Positions 54,558 to 64,000 of a stretch of DNA of 64,000 nt are shown here, piece by piece (position 1 is the first letter of the stretch; every line of letters starts with the position of its first letter). A model generated the notes under the pieces. It was not told the origin of the DNA and ran no database searches. It saw only the letters and a list, made by a program, of their open reading frames with translations. Source of the stretch: Adhaeribacter aquaticus DSM 16391. GTDB lineage: Bacteria > Bacteroidota > Bacteroidia > Cytophagales > Hymenobacteraceae. Both the position numbers and the translations under genes were made by a program. The stretch spans positions 1,199,363-1,263,362 of the forward strand of contig NZ_KI421517.1 of NCBI RefSeq assembly GCF_000473365.1. Direction: 5' to 3'.

Positions 54558-57107
54558 TTAACCTGGCCGCTTCTTGGTGCCCCTGGTTGGTACAGCTGCT
54601 AGGGGATCTTCGGGCCAGAAGTGTTTTGGGTAGCGACCACGAAGGTCTTTACGAACCTCAAAATAACCGGAAGTCCAGAAGCTTCGCAAATCGCGGGTAA
54701 CTTGTACAGGTCTGGATGCCGGCGAAAGCAGATGTATTAGTAAAGGTACTTTTCCGCCTCCTATACGAGGGGTATCCAGCAGGCCAAATACTTCCTGTAA
54801 ACGCACCGCCAAAACAGGAGCCTTACTATCCGAATAATCTAATGCAATGCGCGATCCGCTGGGTACCTCCAGGTAGGTTGGCGCTAACCGGTCCATTTCC
54901 TGCCGTTGTTCCCATGATAAATCTGCTAGTAATATTTCGTTCAGATCTAGTTTGGCAACCTGGTCCAGAGAACGTAAGCCTGCTAAATGTGGAACCAGCC
55001 ATTCTGATAAAGAAGAAGTTAAGGTTTCATGTGAAACATCTGGCCAGCGTTCTGGCTCCAGGTTATGCAAAAAAGCCAAGCGTTGGCGGGTTCGATTTGC
55101 TTCCTCTGACCACGGTAAGCGGTCAACGCCTTTTTCCTGCAGTGCCTGCAACAAAGCTTGCGCTACCAGTTCCGGATCAGGTTTAGCAATATTGCCTTCT
55201 TCTAAAAGTAAAGCCCCCAAGCGGGTAATTTGTCGAGTTATAACGCGTTCGGTAGCAGTATCCCACCTTACTTCCTGAACTTTTTCTGTCTGACCGACAA
55301 AATGATTCAGTATCTCGTTTTTTGTTATGGGGGCTGCTAATAATACCCGTGGCTGATTGCCTAACTCCAGATGAGCTACCCCATAAAATTCAGCTTCGGA
55401 AAATAATTCTGTAGGCAAAGTAGCCCGTTGGCCTGAGATCAAACGAATCCGGCCATTTGTCTCCCGCTGAGCAATTCTTTCGGGAAAGGCCAGAGCAGTA
55501 AGTAAACCTGTGGCATCAACATTAATTGGTTTATCAGATTCTCTTAAGCGTTGCCTTAAAGCACGCGCTTGCTCCCGTACCCGGCGCAACGTAGCTTCAT
55601 CTGTACTATAACCGGGGGTAAGTGGCCGTTTACCGGCTACCATTTCCAGCCGTAGGTGCAGGTCTGGTAAGGTTTTGGAGCGGTTAATTTCTATTGATTT
55701 TAAAATGTCACGTTCGGCAAGTAAGGCGGCCAGTGCGCAGGCAGTTGAACCTAAATTTAAGTCGTGGCCCCGTATTACCAAGTGTCCTAAACGGGGATGG
55801 AGCCCTAACGCAGCCAAAGCTTTGCCATGGGCTGTGGCATTACCAGATGCATCTATTGCTTCGAGCCGCTGGAGTAAATCTTTGGCCAAAGCTAAAGCTG
55901 CAGCGGGTGGATTATCGAGCCATTTAAGCGAATTAGCCTCTTTTACTCCCCAAATAGCCAACTCCAAAGCAAGACTGGTTAAGTCAGCTTCACAAATTTC
56001 CGGATCTTGCCGGGCCGGTAATTGTAACTGATCTGCCTGAGACCAGAGACGGTAGCATATTCCGGGACCCAAACGGCCAGCCCTACCCCGTCTTTGGTCG
56101 GCGGCGGCCTGGGAAACCGGAACGGTGGCTAAGGTAGTAAGGCCGGTGCGGGGAATATATTTAGGAACGCGCGCTAAACCACCATCAATTACTATTTTAA
56201 CGCCTTCAATAGTTAAACTGGTTTCCGCAATACTGGTAGCTAATACTACTTTTCGTATTCCTTTTGGTGCCGGCTGAATAGCGGCATGCTGTTGGGTAAG
56301 TGTTAATTCGCCGTGAAGTAAATGTAAATTAGTATGCGGAAAAAGTTTGCCTTCCAGGCTTTGCGCAACTTTACGCATTTCACCTAGTCCGGGCAAAAAA
56401 ACCAGCACATCCCCTTCTGATTCCTGCTCCAAAGCTTTTCGAATAGTTTTGGGTACCAGGTTGATTAATCGTTCTGCCGGAAATTTACCGGCTGCGGCCA
56501 TGTCTGCAGGTGATAAGTAGATTGTTTCTATCGGGTACATCCGGCCTTCACTCCGGATTACCGGTGCTTCTAACCAGTTGCCAATAGCAGTAGCATCCAG
56601 AGTAGCACTCATCACCAGCAACCGTAAATCAGGCCTTAGTACCGCCTGGGCATCCAGCGCTAAAGCCAAGCCTAAATCAGCGTTCAGGCTTCGTTCGTGA
56701 AATTCATCAAAAATAATAGCCGCAATGCCTTCCAGGGCTGGGTCGTCTTGTAGCAGGCGGGTCAGAATACCTTCGGTTACTACTTCTACCTTGGTATTAT
56801 TAGAAACTACATTCTCCAGCCGTACCCGGTAACCAATTGTCTGTCCAACGGCTTCCTCCATTAAGTCAGCCATTCGTTGGGCGGAGGCACGTGCGGCCAA
56901 CCGCCTTGGTTCCAGTACTAATATTTTCCCATTATTACGCCAGGATGCATCAAGTAAGGCCAGGGGTATTAAGGTTGTTTTTCCGGCTCCGGGAGGAGCT
57001 TCCAATACAACACGCGTACTTGCTTCCAAGGCTTGTAATAACCGCGGCAGCGCCTCCTTTACGGGTAATGGGGGTAATTTTTGCAAAATATTAGTAGTGG
57101 CTGACAT
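54558..57107 (-). CDS. hrpB: ATP-dependent RNA helicase HrpB
   Basis: An 849-residue DExH-box helicase (an ATG three codons upstream is also possible). Motif I GAGKTT (about residues 41-46), motif II DEFH, motif III SATLD, motif VI QRRGRAGR. The long C-terminal HrpB-specific domain ends in FWTSGYFEVRKDLRGRYPKHFWPEDP, the family's closing signature. The RNA substrate is unknown. It stands alone on the minus strand; a degenerate parS-like 16-mer lies inside the coding region at 55023. Confidence 0.95.
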   Translation of the reverse strand: MSATTNILQKLPPLPVKEALPRLLQALEASTRVVLEAPPGAGKTTLIPLALLDASWRNNGKILVLEPRRLAARASAQRMADLMEEAVGQTIGYRVRLENVVSNNTKVEVVTEGILTRLLQDDPALEGIAAIIFDEFHERSLNADLGLALALDAQAVLRPDLRLLVMSATLDATAIGNWLEAPVIRSEGRMYPIETIYLSPADMAAAGKFPAERLINLVPKTIRKALEQESEGDVLVFLPGLGEMRKVAQSLEGKLFPHTNLHLLHGELTLTQQHAAIQPAPKGIRKVVLATSIAETSLTIEGVKIVIDGGLARVPKYIPRTGLTTLATVPVSQAAADQRRGRAGRLGPGICYRLWSQADQLQLPARQDPEICEADLTSLALELAIWGVKEANSLKWLDNPPAAALALAKDLLQRLEAIDASGNATAHGKALAALGLHPRLGHLVIRGHDLNLGSTACALAALLAERDILKSIEINRSKTLPDLHLRLEMVAGKRPLTPGYSTDEATLRRVREQARALRQRLRESDKPINVDATGLLTALAFPERIAQRETNGRIRLISGQRATLPTELFSEAEFYGVAHLELGNQPRVLLAAPITKNEILNHFVGQTEKVQEVRWDTATERVITRQITRLGALLLEEGNIAKPDPELVAQALLQALQEKGVDRLPWSEEANRTRQRLAFLHNLEPERWPDVSHETLTSSLSEWLVPHLAGLRSLDQVAKLDLNEILLADLSWEQRQEMDRLAPTYLEVPSGSRIALDYSDSKAPVLAVRLQEVFGLLDTPRIGGGKVPLLIHLLSPASRPVQVTRDLRSFWTSGYFEVRKDLRGRYPKHFWPEDPLAAVPTRGTKKRPG

Positions 57108-57116
57108 GTACCACAA

Positions 57117-57461
57117 AGTTCGGAATTGTTTCTGAAATTAGGTAGGGGTAAAATTTACAAGTATTTAGGTAAAGCTTACTTACATAAAATAGTAAACTTT
57201 AGCTATCTCCGAAAGTGCAGAAGTGTAGAATATAATACTTGTTGTAAGGGAAATACTTATTTATTTAGTTATAAAGGCACAAACGCCTACCCTGACAACT
57301 TCATAGAAGGGAAATAAGGGCGTTCGGGTAGAGGATCGGGATAAGGAATCAATTTAAATTCAATTAGTTAATTAACAGAAAGAGCTGAAAACGAAAGAAT
57401 CACTTAAATTTAATAAGTGATCCTTTCGTTATATGATTTATGTTAAGAGCTGGGACTTTTA
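57117..57461. other. Intergenic region
   Basis: About 345 bp. It holds the pgl terminator at its right end (57390-57430) and the hrpB promoter at the left. Nothing else recognised. Confidence 0.5.
57390..57430 (-). terminator. Terminator of the pentose-phosphate operon
   Basis: A 17-bp stem with one wobble (57390-57406 with 57414-57430; core AACGAAAG and ATCACTTA), 7-nt loop, T run on the minus strand, 32 bp after the pgl stop. Confidence 0.85.
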
Positions 57462-58190
57462 TTAGCTTTTCTGCTGCAATTTGCTCGCGGCGGCTTCATC
57501 TACCAACCACAGTACTTCCCCATTTTTGGGTGCAATTAATTGCGATGGATATTGCTCCACATTTTTATTCCCTTCTAATACCTCATACAAGGCATTGGCT
57601 TTATTTTGGCCAAAAGTGAGAAACATGATTTTTTTCGCCTGATTGATAAGCGGAGCTGTAAGGGTGATGCGGTACATAGATTGCGGCTTTAAGTAATAAG
57701 CCTGTACCCATCTGGAATCTTCGTGTAATACTTGCGTGCCCGGAAATAATGAAGCTGTATGCCCATCATCACCCATGCCTAACAAAATCAAATCAAACTG
57801 AGGCGCTTGCTGATTAAAATGCTTTTGTAATAGTCTCTCGTATCGCAAAGCGAATTCCTCTGGCTCATCTTCTTGCCACATCGGGTAAATCTGATCTTTG
57901 GGTACTGGTACCTCGTTTAGGAACGTATCCATAGCCATTTTAGCATTGCTACGATCATCTGTTAGTGGTACCCACCGCTCGTCGCCCCAAAAAACAAATG
58001 TAAACTCCCAGGGCATGAGCTCCAGGTATGGCGACTGCATTAGTAATTTATACAGTTGTACTGGTGAGGAGCCACCCGTTAAAGCCACTGTAAAACGGCC
58101 ATTTTTCTCTACGGCATCCCGGGCCGTTTGCAGAAATATATCTGCCGCGGCTGTACTTAGTTCCGATGTATCTTTGAAAACTTGTATCAT
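57462..58190 (-). CDS. pgl: 6-phosphogluconolactonase
   Basis: A 242-residue enzyme of the DevB/SOL type. Signatures: NGRFTVALTGGSSPVQLYKLL (phosphate loop), FVFWGDERWVPLTDDRSNA, and LLGMGDDGHTASLFPG. It hydrolyses 6-phosphogluconolactone, the second step of the oxidative pentose-phosphate path. It starts 3 bp after zwf, so they are tightly coupled, and is the last gene of the cluster gnd, zwf, pgl. Confidence 0.96.
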   Translation of the reverse strand: MIQVFKDTSELSTAAADIFLQTARDAVEKNGRFTVALTGGSSPVQLYKLLMQSPYLELMPWEFTFVFWGDERWVPLTDDRSNAKMAMDTFLNEVPVPKDQIYPMWQEDEPEEFALRYERLLQKHFNQQAPQFDLILLGMGDDGHTASLFPGTQVLHEDSRWVQAYYLKPQSMYRITLTAPLINQAKKIMFLTFGQNKANALYEVLEGNKNVEQYPSQLIAPKNGEVLWLVDEAAASKLQQKS

Positions 58191-58193
58191 AAT

Positions 58194-59726
58194 TTAATGC
58201 CGGTTGTGCTCTTTATTTTTTTGTGGTAACGTAACAGCCCAGGTATGGCCTTCGCGAGCAATAAGGGCTTCGGCGTTTTCCGGTCCCCACATGCCGGCTG
58301 CATAGTTAGGAAATTCCAACGAAGGACGCGATTCCCAGGTTTCCAGAATAGGTGTAATTACTTCCCAGGCTACTTCCACCTGGTCAGAACGCATGAATAA
58401 AGTAGCATCCCCTTGCAAGGCATCCAGCAGTAAAGTTTCATAAGCTTCCGGCGATTGCGCATGCGTGGCATCAGCATTAAAATCAAACACCATTTCGGCT
58501 GGTGTTAAAGCCATTTCCAGCCCTGTTTTTTTGGCCGTAAAACGTAACCGGATATCCATTTCTGGCTGAATATTGATGGTTAGGCGGTTAGGCAAAATGT
58601 TCTCGGATAAAGCTGTTGGAAAGGTTAAATGTGGTACCGGCCGGAACTGGACGGTGATGGAAGAGTTTTTCTCCTGCATCCGTTTGCCAGTGCGCAAATA
58701 AAAAGGTACCCCTTGCCAGCGCCAGTTGTCCAGGTAAAATTTAACGGCAGCATAAGTTTCGGTGCTGGATTTTGGATCTACGCCGGTTTCTTCGCGGTAA
58801 CCTGGCACTTCTTGGCCTTTCATCCAACCTGCTCCGTATTGGCCCCGCACCGCGTATTGGTTTACTTCCTCTCTCTTTAACCGACGGATAGCATGAAGCA
58901 CATCTACCTTGCGGTTCCGGATTTCTTCGGCTTCGAAGGTAACCGGTGGTTCCATGGCCACCATGCATAATAGTTGCAGCAAGTGGTTCTGAATCATATC
59001 GCGCAAAGCACCAGAACCTTCGTAATAACCGCCCCTGTCTTCTACCCCAACCTGTTCGGCTACGGTTATTTGCACATAGTCAATATAATTACGGTTCCAG
59101 AGTGGCTCAAATAAGGCATTAGCAAACCGAAAAGCTAAAATATTTTGTACCGTTTCTTTTCCAAGGTAATGGTCGATGCGGTAAATCTGTGTTTCCTGAA
59201 AAGTATTGGTAAGTAATTTATTCAGGTCTTTGGCTGTTTCCAGGTCATGGCCAAATGGCTTCTCTACCACAATACGGTCGCAATCTGGATTGTCGGCAAT
59301 GCCGGCTTTTTTCAGGTTGACCGTAACCGACTCAATAAACTGGGGGGCTATAGATAAATAAAACAAATGGTTTGCCCGTCTTCCCCAGCTCTCTTCTAGG
59401 GCTTTAATCTGCTCAGCTAACTGGGTGTAAGAGGCTGGGTTATTTATTTCGGAAGTTAGGTAATATAAGGAGTTTTGAAATACATCCCATTTATTTTCGG
59501 TAGGCTTGCCACTTCTGGAAAACTCCGTTAAGCCCTGGTATAAACGTTCCCGGTATTCCTGGTCATTAAGTTTAGTACGGCCTAAGCCAATAATGGCAAA
59601 TTGCTCTGGTAACCAGTTGTCCAGGAAAAGGTTATAGAAGGCAGGAACCAGTTTCCTTTTGGTTAAATCTCCGGTTCCTCCGAAAATAACCACAATGGTA
59701 GGTGCTGCTTTTTTAGATGCTTTCAT
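58194..59726 (-). CDS. zwf: Glucose-6-phosphate 1-dehydrogenase
   Basis: A 510-residue enzyme. N-terminal dinucleotide loop [16 protein letters not shown]; the catalytic site [13 protein letters not shown] near residue 180 with His; and the later substrate-binding [12 protein letters not shown]. It oxidises glucose-6-phosphate to the lactone, forming NADPH. Second gene of the operon. A 20-bp hairpin lies in its leader, 55 bp upstream of the start. Confidence 0.97.
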   Translation of the reverse strand: MKASKKAAPTIVVIFGGTGDLTKRKLVPAFYNLFLDNWLPEQFAIIGLGRTKLNDQEYRERLYQGLTEFSRSGKPTENKWDVFQNSLYYLTSEINNPASYTQLAEQIKALEESWGRRANHLFYLSIAPQFIESVTVNLKKAGIADNPDCDRIVVEKPFGHDLETAKDLNKLLTNTFQETQIYRIDHYLGKETVQNILAFRFANALFEPLWNRNYIDYVQITVAEQVGVEDRGGYYEGSGALRDMIQNHLLQLLCMVAMEPPVTFEAEEIRNRKVDVLHAIRRLKREEVNQYAVRGQYGAGWMKGQEVPGYREETGVDPKSSTETYAAVKFYLDNWRWQGVPFYLRTGKRMQEKNSSITVQFRPVPHLTFPTALSENILPNRLTINIQPEMDIRLRFTAKKTGLEMALTPAEMVFDFNADATHAQSPEAYETLLLDALQGDATLFMRSDQVEVAWEVITPILETWESRPSLEFPNYAAGMWGPENAEALIAREGHTWAVTLPQKNKEHNRH

Positions 59727-59780
59727 AATAATTGGAAATGGGAAAGGGCAATTTAACTGTTAACCAGTTTAAGTAAGTTT

Positions 59781-59830
59781 TGGCAGGAGAATAATCTATT
59801 TACTTTAAGAAATAGGTTATTCTCCTGCCA
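59781..59830 (-). repeat. 20-bp hairpin between gnd and zwf
   Basis: Arms 59781-59800 and 59811-59830 (outer part TGGCAGGAGAATAA) pair with one wobble over a 10-nt loop. The minus-strand sequence after it, AAAACTTACTT, is not a good U tract. Confidence 0.7.
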
Positions 59831-59875
59831 GACATTATTTACGTATTTAATTGCCGTATAAAAAATAAATCTAAT

Positions 59876-61288
59876 CTACCACTGCGTATGGAATATTCCT
59901 TCCTGATCGATGCGCTCATAGGTATGGGCACCGAAATAGTCGCGTTGGGCCTGAATTAAGTTGGTTGGCAGGGTTTCGCTCCGGTAGCCATCAAAATAAC
60001 TTAAAGAAGCCATGAAGCCCGGCATTGGAATACCTTTATCAATAGCTGTTTTTAATACAGTTCGCATATCTCCTAAACGGTTTAATAAATCACCGCCAAT
60101 CTTAGGGTCTAAGAGCAGGTTAGGTAAGTCTGCGTTCTTTTCGTAGGCTTGCCGGAAATCTTCTAAACAAACTGCCCGGATAATACAGCCACCGCGCCAG
60201 ATTTTAGCTACTTCCTGTAGTTCCAGGCCATAGTTATAAGCTTGTGAGGCCATCCGTAATTGGGCCATACCTTGGGCATAAGCCGTAATCATGGCAAAAT
60301 AGAAGGCATTGCGTAACTGCTCAGCTAATTGTTGTTTATCAACGCTGGCAGCCTGTAAAGAATTATTAGGTAATAATTTAGCTGCTTCTACACGTTCTTC
60401 TTTGTATTTAGACATATCGCGCATCAGCACCGCCATGTCTATGGTTGGGATCGGAACCTGTAAATCCATGGCATTCTGGGAGGTCCATTTGCCAGTGCCT
60501 TTAGAGCGGGCCCGGTCCGAAATTACACTTACCAGGCGCTGACCTGTTACATCGTCTTTTTTAGCTAATATTTCGCCGGTAATTTCTACTAAGAAAGATT
60601 GTAATTCGGTTTGGTTCCAGCCTTGGAAGGTAGCTTCTAATTCATCATCGGAAAACCCAGCTCCTCTTTTTAGTAAGTCATAAGCTTCGGCTAAAAGTTG
60701 CATAATGCCATACTCAATGCCATTATGTACCATTTTTACATAATTACCAGCCGAACCGTTTCCTAAGTAACTCACGCATGGTTCGCCGTTTACTTTTGCG
60801 GCACACGCTTCAAAAATAGGGCGTAAACGTTCGTATGCTTCGCGGTTACCGCCCGGCATCATACTAGGGCCAAAACGTGCGCCTTTCTCACCACCCGAGA
60901 TACCCATGCCAAAGAAATGAATACCGGCATCAGCTAAGGTTTTTACACGACGATCGGTGTCCGGGAAATAAGAGTTACCCCCATCAACTACAATATCACC
61001 GGGCTCCAGTAAAGGCAATAAACTGGCAATTACAGCATCTACGGGGTTACCCGCTGGCACCAGCAGCATTAACGCCCGCGGCTTACGCAACGAGGCTACA
61101 AATTCTTCGGCGGAGGTGGTGCCCTTTACCGGTTTACCAGCAGCAGCTTCTGTTTCCAAAGCAGCCGCTTTTTGTGGGTCCAGGTCAAGGCCAATAACAG
61201 CAAAGTCGTTGTCGGCCATGTTCAGGAGCAGATTTCTGCCCATTACGCCCAAACCAACCATTCCAAAATCAAATTGAGTCTCGTTCAT
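59876..61288 (-). CDS. gnd: 6-phosphogluconate dehydrogenase, decarboxylating
   Basis: A 470-residue enzyme. N-terminal NADP fold (GMVGLGVMGRNLLLNMAD), substrate motifs MGISGGEKGARFGPSMMPGG, catalytic Lys/Glu region GNGSAGNYVKMVHNGIEYGIMQ, and the family's closing domain (LIQAQRDYFGAHTYERID). It makes ribulose-5-phosphate, CO2 and NADPH. First gene of the gnd, zwf, pgl set, which covers the whole oxidative branch. Confidence 0.97.
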   Translation of the reverse strand: MNETQFDFGMVGLGVMGRNLLLNMADNDFAVIGLDLDPQKAAALETEAAAGKPVKGTTSAEEFVASLRKPRALMLLVPAGNPVDAVIASLLPLLEPGDIVVDGGNSYFPDTDRRVKTLADAGIHFFGMGISGGEKGARFGPSMMPGGNREAYERLRPIFEACAAKVNGEPCVSYLGNGSAGNYVKMVHNGIEYGIMQLLAEAYDLLKRGAGFSDDELEATFQGWNQTELQSFLVEITGEILAKKDDVTGQRLVSVISDRARSKGTGKWTSQNAMDLQVPIPTIDMAVLMRDMSKYKEERVEAAKLLPNNSLQAASVDKQQLAEQLRNAFYFAMITAYAQGMAQLRMASQAYNYGLELQEVAKIWRGGCIIRAVCLEDFRQAYEKNADLPNLLLDPKIGGDLLNRLGDMRTVLKTAIDKGIPMPGFMASLSYFDGYRSETLPTNLIQAQRDYFGAHTYERIDQEGIFHTQW

Positions 61289-61609
61289 AAACTAACCAAT
61301 GGTATTTATTAATTTCTTCTCTAAATTCTTATACGTCTTAGACTTTTAAGCGCGGCAAACCTAGAAGATATATATTATATAAGCAAGATAAATTGGGCTG
61401 GAGTTTGGAAGGAATAATGGATGAGGCGTATTTTATAAATCAAAATTTTTCCAAACCACATAAAAATTTACGGCATGGGGTAATTTTGAGATCCGGTATC
61501 TCTTAATATAGAAGAAAATGGGGAGTATATATAATTTGTAAGTAAATAATATATAACCGGAATACTAAGTGCAGTTTCTCCGGTTTTAACTTCGCCTAAC
61601 TATAGCTGT
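61289..61609. other. Intergenic region
   Basis: About 321 bp. It holds a weak 7-bp hairpin (AACCGGA at 61555-61561 with TCCGGTT at 61579-61585) that may end the next gene, and the gnd promoter. No ORF or RNA gene recognised. Confidence 0.45.
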
Positions 61610-62311
61610 TTAATTAAAATTTACTTCTCCGGTAAAGCCGGCTACATTGGTTAACAGTTCCTCTATTAAGTTTTGCTCAGGTATTTCGTAAATAAGCTCT
61701 CCTTTTAGGAGAAACTTATTTGTATCCTGCAAAATATCATAAATAGGTGTATGAATATGTTTTGGAATTTTGAAGATCCGTTCGTCTTTTTTATCAAAGG
61801 GTGTAGGAACTTTTGAGTTAAATAAAAAAGGTATTAAAATTTTAGAACAGCTTAAAGCAATCCGGTCAATTTTATGGGTAGCGAAATAAGTTTGTAAGCG
61901 CTGGTTGATGTTTTCAAAAAATTCAGCGGTTTCGGCTAACCGCACCCGCGAACCAGCCCGCGATTTACCTTTTGTTTTTAAATATTTTACCTGGCTCTTT
62001 CCTTGCTTCATCCGGACCATATACGCCCGGAATACTTTATGATCCAGGTTGAGACCATTTTCAAAATAACCTATGGCACAACTTCCCGATTGAATGAGCA
62101 GGATGATATAATTTACCGATTGTGCGTCAAGATCGGGATGTTTAATAGGGTCGGGTAAGGTGATGGGTAACCGAAAATGTACCAGCTCCTTTTGATTACC
62201 ATCCATAATGCTTAAGCGATGTTTCTCGTAGTCGTACGTCCAGGGAAAGGCAGAATATTTAATTTTTTGTACAAGGTGTAAGGAAGCTTCCCGGGATAAA
62301 AAGCGATTCAT
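61610..62311 (-). CDS. Bacteroidota VLRF1-domain protein (Vms1/ANKZF1-like release factor)
   Basis: A 233-residue protein. Residues 86-140 contain HKVFRAYMVRMKQGKSQ (H91, G104, Q107) then KGKSRAGSRVRLAETAEFF. This parallels the eukaryotic Vms1/ANKZF1 VLRF1 domain, where HK..HRY.VR.K.G..Q supplies the tRNA-release glutamine and an SAGA-LRR stretch follows. The eukaryotic proteins free nascent chains from stalled 60S ribosomes. Identification is by motif pattern only; I cannot confirm by alignment. No RqcH-type gene lies nearby. It stands alone on the minus strand. Confidence 0.7.
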   Translation of the reverse strand: MNRFLSREASLHLVQKIKYSAFPWTYDYEKHRLSIMDGNQKELVHFRLPITLPDPIKHPDLDAQSVNYIILLIQSGSCAIGYFENGLNLDHKVFRAYMVRMKQGKSQVKYLKTKGKSRAGSRVRLAETAEFFENINQRLQTYFATHKIDRIALSCSKILIPFLFNSKVPTPFDKKDERIFKIPKHIHTPIYDILQDTNKFLLKGELIYEIPEQNLIEELLTNVAGFTGEVNFN

Positions 62312-62577
62312 GATTTAAGCTAAGCTGGTTTATTCTAACCCCTGTACGAAACTAGACTGTATTAGGCAACGAATGAAATTACAATTAATCTGAAGGTTGT
62401 GTAATTAGGAGTATTTTACCTTTTAATAAATAAAATTTAATCCGAAAAAAGCGAAAAGAATCGAATAATAATAGAGGTATTTCCTGACCTACCTTTCCGG
62501 TTGTAATCAGTACTTCTTTTTTCCAGGGACCACATTAGTAAGTTTTCGAAAAAATAATTATCAAAGGTTATTTTTAG

Positions 62578-63825
62578 TTAATGTAGATCGTGTACAACAG
62601 CCAAGGCTTTTTCTATCTCTTCAGGAGTATTAATTATACCGGGTGTAAACCGGGCATAGCTGGTTTTGTACGGCGACGCAGTAGCTATTATTTTTTTATC
62701 CAGTAATGCCTGCACTACTTCTGGTGTTGTTTTTCCTTTTATTTCAAACGAAATAATACCTGCCGATAAATGATCTTGCAGCGGCGTATGTAATTTTACA
62801 TGAGGCATAGCGGCTAAGCCTTCTTTGCAGTAGCGGTTAAGTTCGTGTACCCGGGCATATACCCGCTTCTTGCCAATAGTCTCCATAAATTCAAAAGCTT
62901 CTTTTAAAGCCCAACGGCACTCCAAGGAATGAAAACCACCGGGTGTCATTTCTTTGCCGCTATTTTTTTCCGGACGTTTTTGTTCTTCAATTACCATGTC
63001 CATTGTTTCGGTAAAGCTGGGTATTACCGGCGTTACTGCTTGCCAGGCTTCGCTGGTAGCAACCACAATACCGGTGCCTCGTGGTCCGTATAACCATTTA
63101 TGACAACCCGAAATAAAGAAATCGCAGTTTAATTCCGGGAAAGTATCTGTTTCAATGCCAAAGCCATGTACGCCATCTACCAGGAAAATAATTTTGTTTC
63201 TTTCGTCGCGGTTCTGATTTATCTGAGCTATGGCTTTACCAATTTTGGCAATTGGGATTTTAAGACCAGTGCTGGAGTGCACCCAGGTTAAACCTACTAC
63301 CCGTGTTTGCTCTTTTATTTCTCTTACTACCGATTCTACTATTTCCTCTTCGCTTACGTAAGTTAGGTCCTTATATAAATTTATTTTTCGGTAGCTGGCA
63401 CCCGTACGTTTGGCTGCCCAATAAATAGATTCATGGTGCGAATAATGATCGTTAAAAGAAGTTAATATTTCCTGCCCGGGTTGTACGTTTAAGGCCGTAT
63501 ATAATAAACCTAGGCCCATTGTAGTACTATCAGTTATGGCAATATTATCCGGATTATCTGCTTGCAGATACCGTGCTGCCGCTCTCCGGACTTCCTGCAT
63601 GTTTTCATTTTCATGGTCGAGGGTATAAATCACCGGATTTTCATCCAAAGCGCGTCGATGCTTCTCAATAGCCTGTCGCACTGGTTTGGGAATGGATGCT
63701 ATAAACTGAGAAGCGCCCAAATGAAGATGGGTTGGGCTTAAATTAAACTGGTGTCTTACGCTTTCCCAATAATATTCTTTAGTAGGGGCATTATTATTGT
63801 TTACTCTCTCCTCTCTTACTGCCAT
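62578..63825 (-). CDS. Class V aminotransferase-fold PLP enzyme
   Basis: A 415-residue PLP enzyme with the fold of isopenicillin N epimerase/cysteine desulfurase. The PLP Lys is K243 in SGCHKWLYGPRGTG; the PLP Asp is in FLVDGVHGFG and the phosphate-binding Thr in TDSTTMGLGLLY. Charged start MAVREERVNNNNAPTKEYYW is unusual but the length is normal. It could be a racemase, desulfurase or lyase; no substrate can be assigned. It stands alone next to the window end. Confidence 0.88.
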   Translation of the reverse strand: MAVREERVNNNNAPTKEYYWESVRHQFNLSPTHLHLGASQFIASIPKPVRQAIEKHRRALDENPVIYTLDHENENMQEVRRAAARYLQADNPDNIAITDSTTMGLGLLYTALNVQPGQEILTSFNDHYSHHESIYWAAKRTGASYRKINLYKDLTYVSEEEIVESVVREIKEQTRVVGLTWVHSSTGLKIPIAKIGKAIAQINQNRDERNKIIFLVDGVHGFGIETDTFPELNCDFFISGCHKWLYGPRGTGIVVATSEAWQAVTPVIPSFTETMDMVIEEQKRPEKNSGKEMTPGGFHSLECRWALKEAFEFMETIGKKRVYARVHELNRYCKEGLAAMPHVKLHTPLQDHLSAGIISFEIKGKTTPEVVQALLDKKIIATASPYKTSYARFTPGIINTPEEIEKALAVVHDLH

Positions 63826-64000
63826 ACAAGTTATACTATTTTTAAAAGTTTTAGACTGCTTTAAATTTTATACTCTAATAATTCACTTCTTGATACTATG
63901 ATTATTAATCAGGGAGATTAAAAACTTTTGAAATTTACGATAGAGCTGAAAGGCGGTTTATCTGATAAATACTGAAACTGAAAATTAAATACGGACAGCA

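Noticed and set aside
57126-57317. 63-codon frame in the hrpB-pgl gap
   Set aside because: Composition is unlike protein-coding frames here, and it overlaps the hrpB promoter region without any recognisable motif.

Overview
The window looks like chromosomal DNA of a Bacteroidota bacterium in the order Cytophagales, probably Hymenobacteraceae and perhaps close to Adhaeribacter. The lineage is inferred from gene content: a PorP/SprF plus GldJ pair (type IX secretion and gliding), many lipoproteins with a Cys lipobox, DUF4175 next to ybeY and mnmG, a Bacteroidota-type VLRF1 protein, AT-rich DNA, few Shine-Dalgarno sequences and occasional TTG starts. I see no rRNA, tRNA, insertion sequence, prophage, plasmid gene or CRISPR array. 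Most genes lie on the minus strand.

Layout. 1-11.0 kb: a truncated secreted HExxH/beta-propeller protein, small lipoproteins, an HTTM membrane protein, a Nudix hydrolase, a HAD phosphatase, YebC, a sodium:solute symporter and two tandem SMP-30-like propellers. 11.1-12.8 kb: plus-strand stress-type genes (DUF892 ferritin-like, a small acidic protein, a 3D-domain protein) around a parS-like site. 12.9-25.9 kb: rhomboid protease, polyprenyl diphosphate synthase, RNase R, a double-ATPase peptide ABC protein, LspA, IleRS and GlyRS. 26-39.5 kb: PiT phosphate transporter, then a minus-strand block DUF4175 / RsbW-like ATPase / ybeY / mnmG / methyltransferase / Ig-like lipoprotein, preceded by xth and a small AhpD-like cluster. 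39.6-50.6 kb: comF, gldJ and porP/sprF, a large AsmA-like protein, a DUF4382 lipoprotein, a GreA/B-like factor, a divergent pseudouridine synthase and a YycJ-like MBL protein. 50.6-64 kb: DoxX, aldo/keto reductase, HtrA protease, HrpB helicase, the oxidative pentose-phosphate set gnd-zwf-pgl, a VLRF1-domain protein and a class V aminotransferase-fold enzyme.

Themes. Translation and RNA quality are over-represented (RNase R, YebC, YbeY, MnmG, IleRS, GlyRS, RluF-like, GreA-like, VLRF1, HrpB). Envelope biogenesis is the second theme (LspA, PorP/GldJ, AsmA, HtrA, rhomboid, lipoproteins).

The most interesting points are: a perfect palindromic parS plus a perfect DnaA box in the 82-bp gap in front of mnmG; a second parS-like site in a DnaA-box-like cluster at 12.1 kb, both suggesting an origin-proximal segment; an IleRS with the rare GXHH signature in place of HXGH; and a Vms1/ANKZF1-like release-factor domain protein with no known bacterial role that I can name. 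All calls are by reading; no database search was possible.
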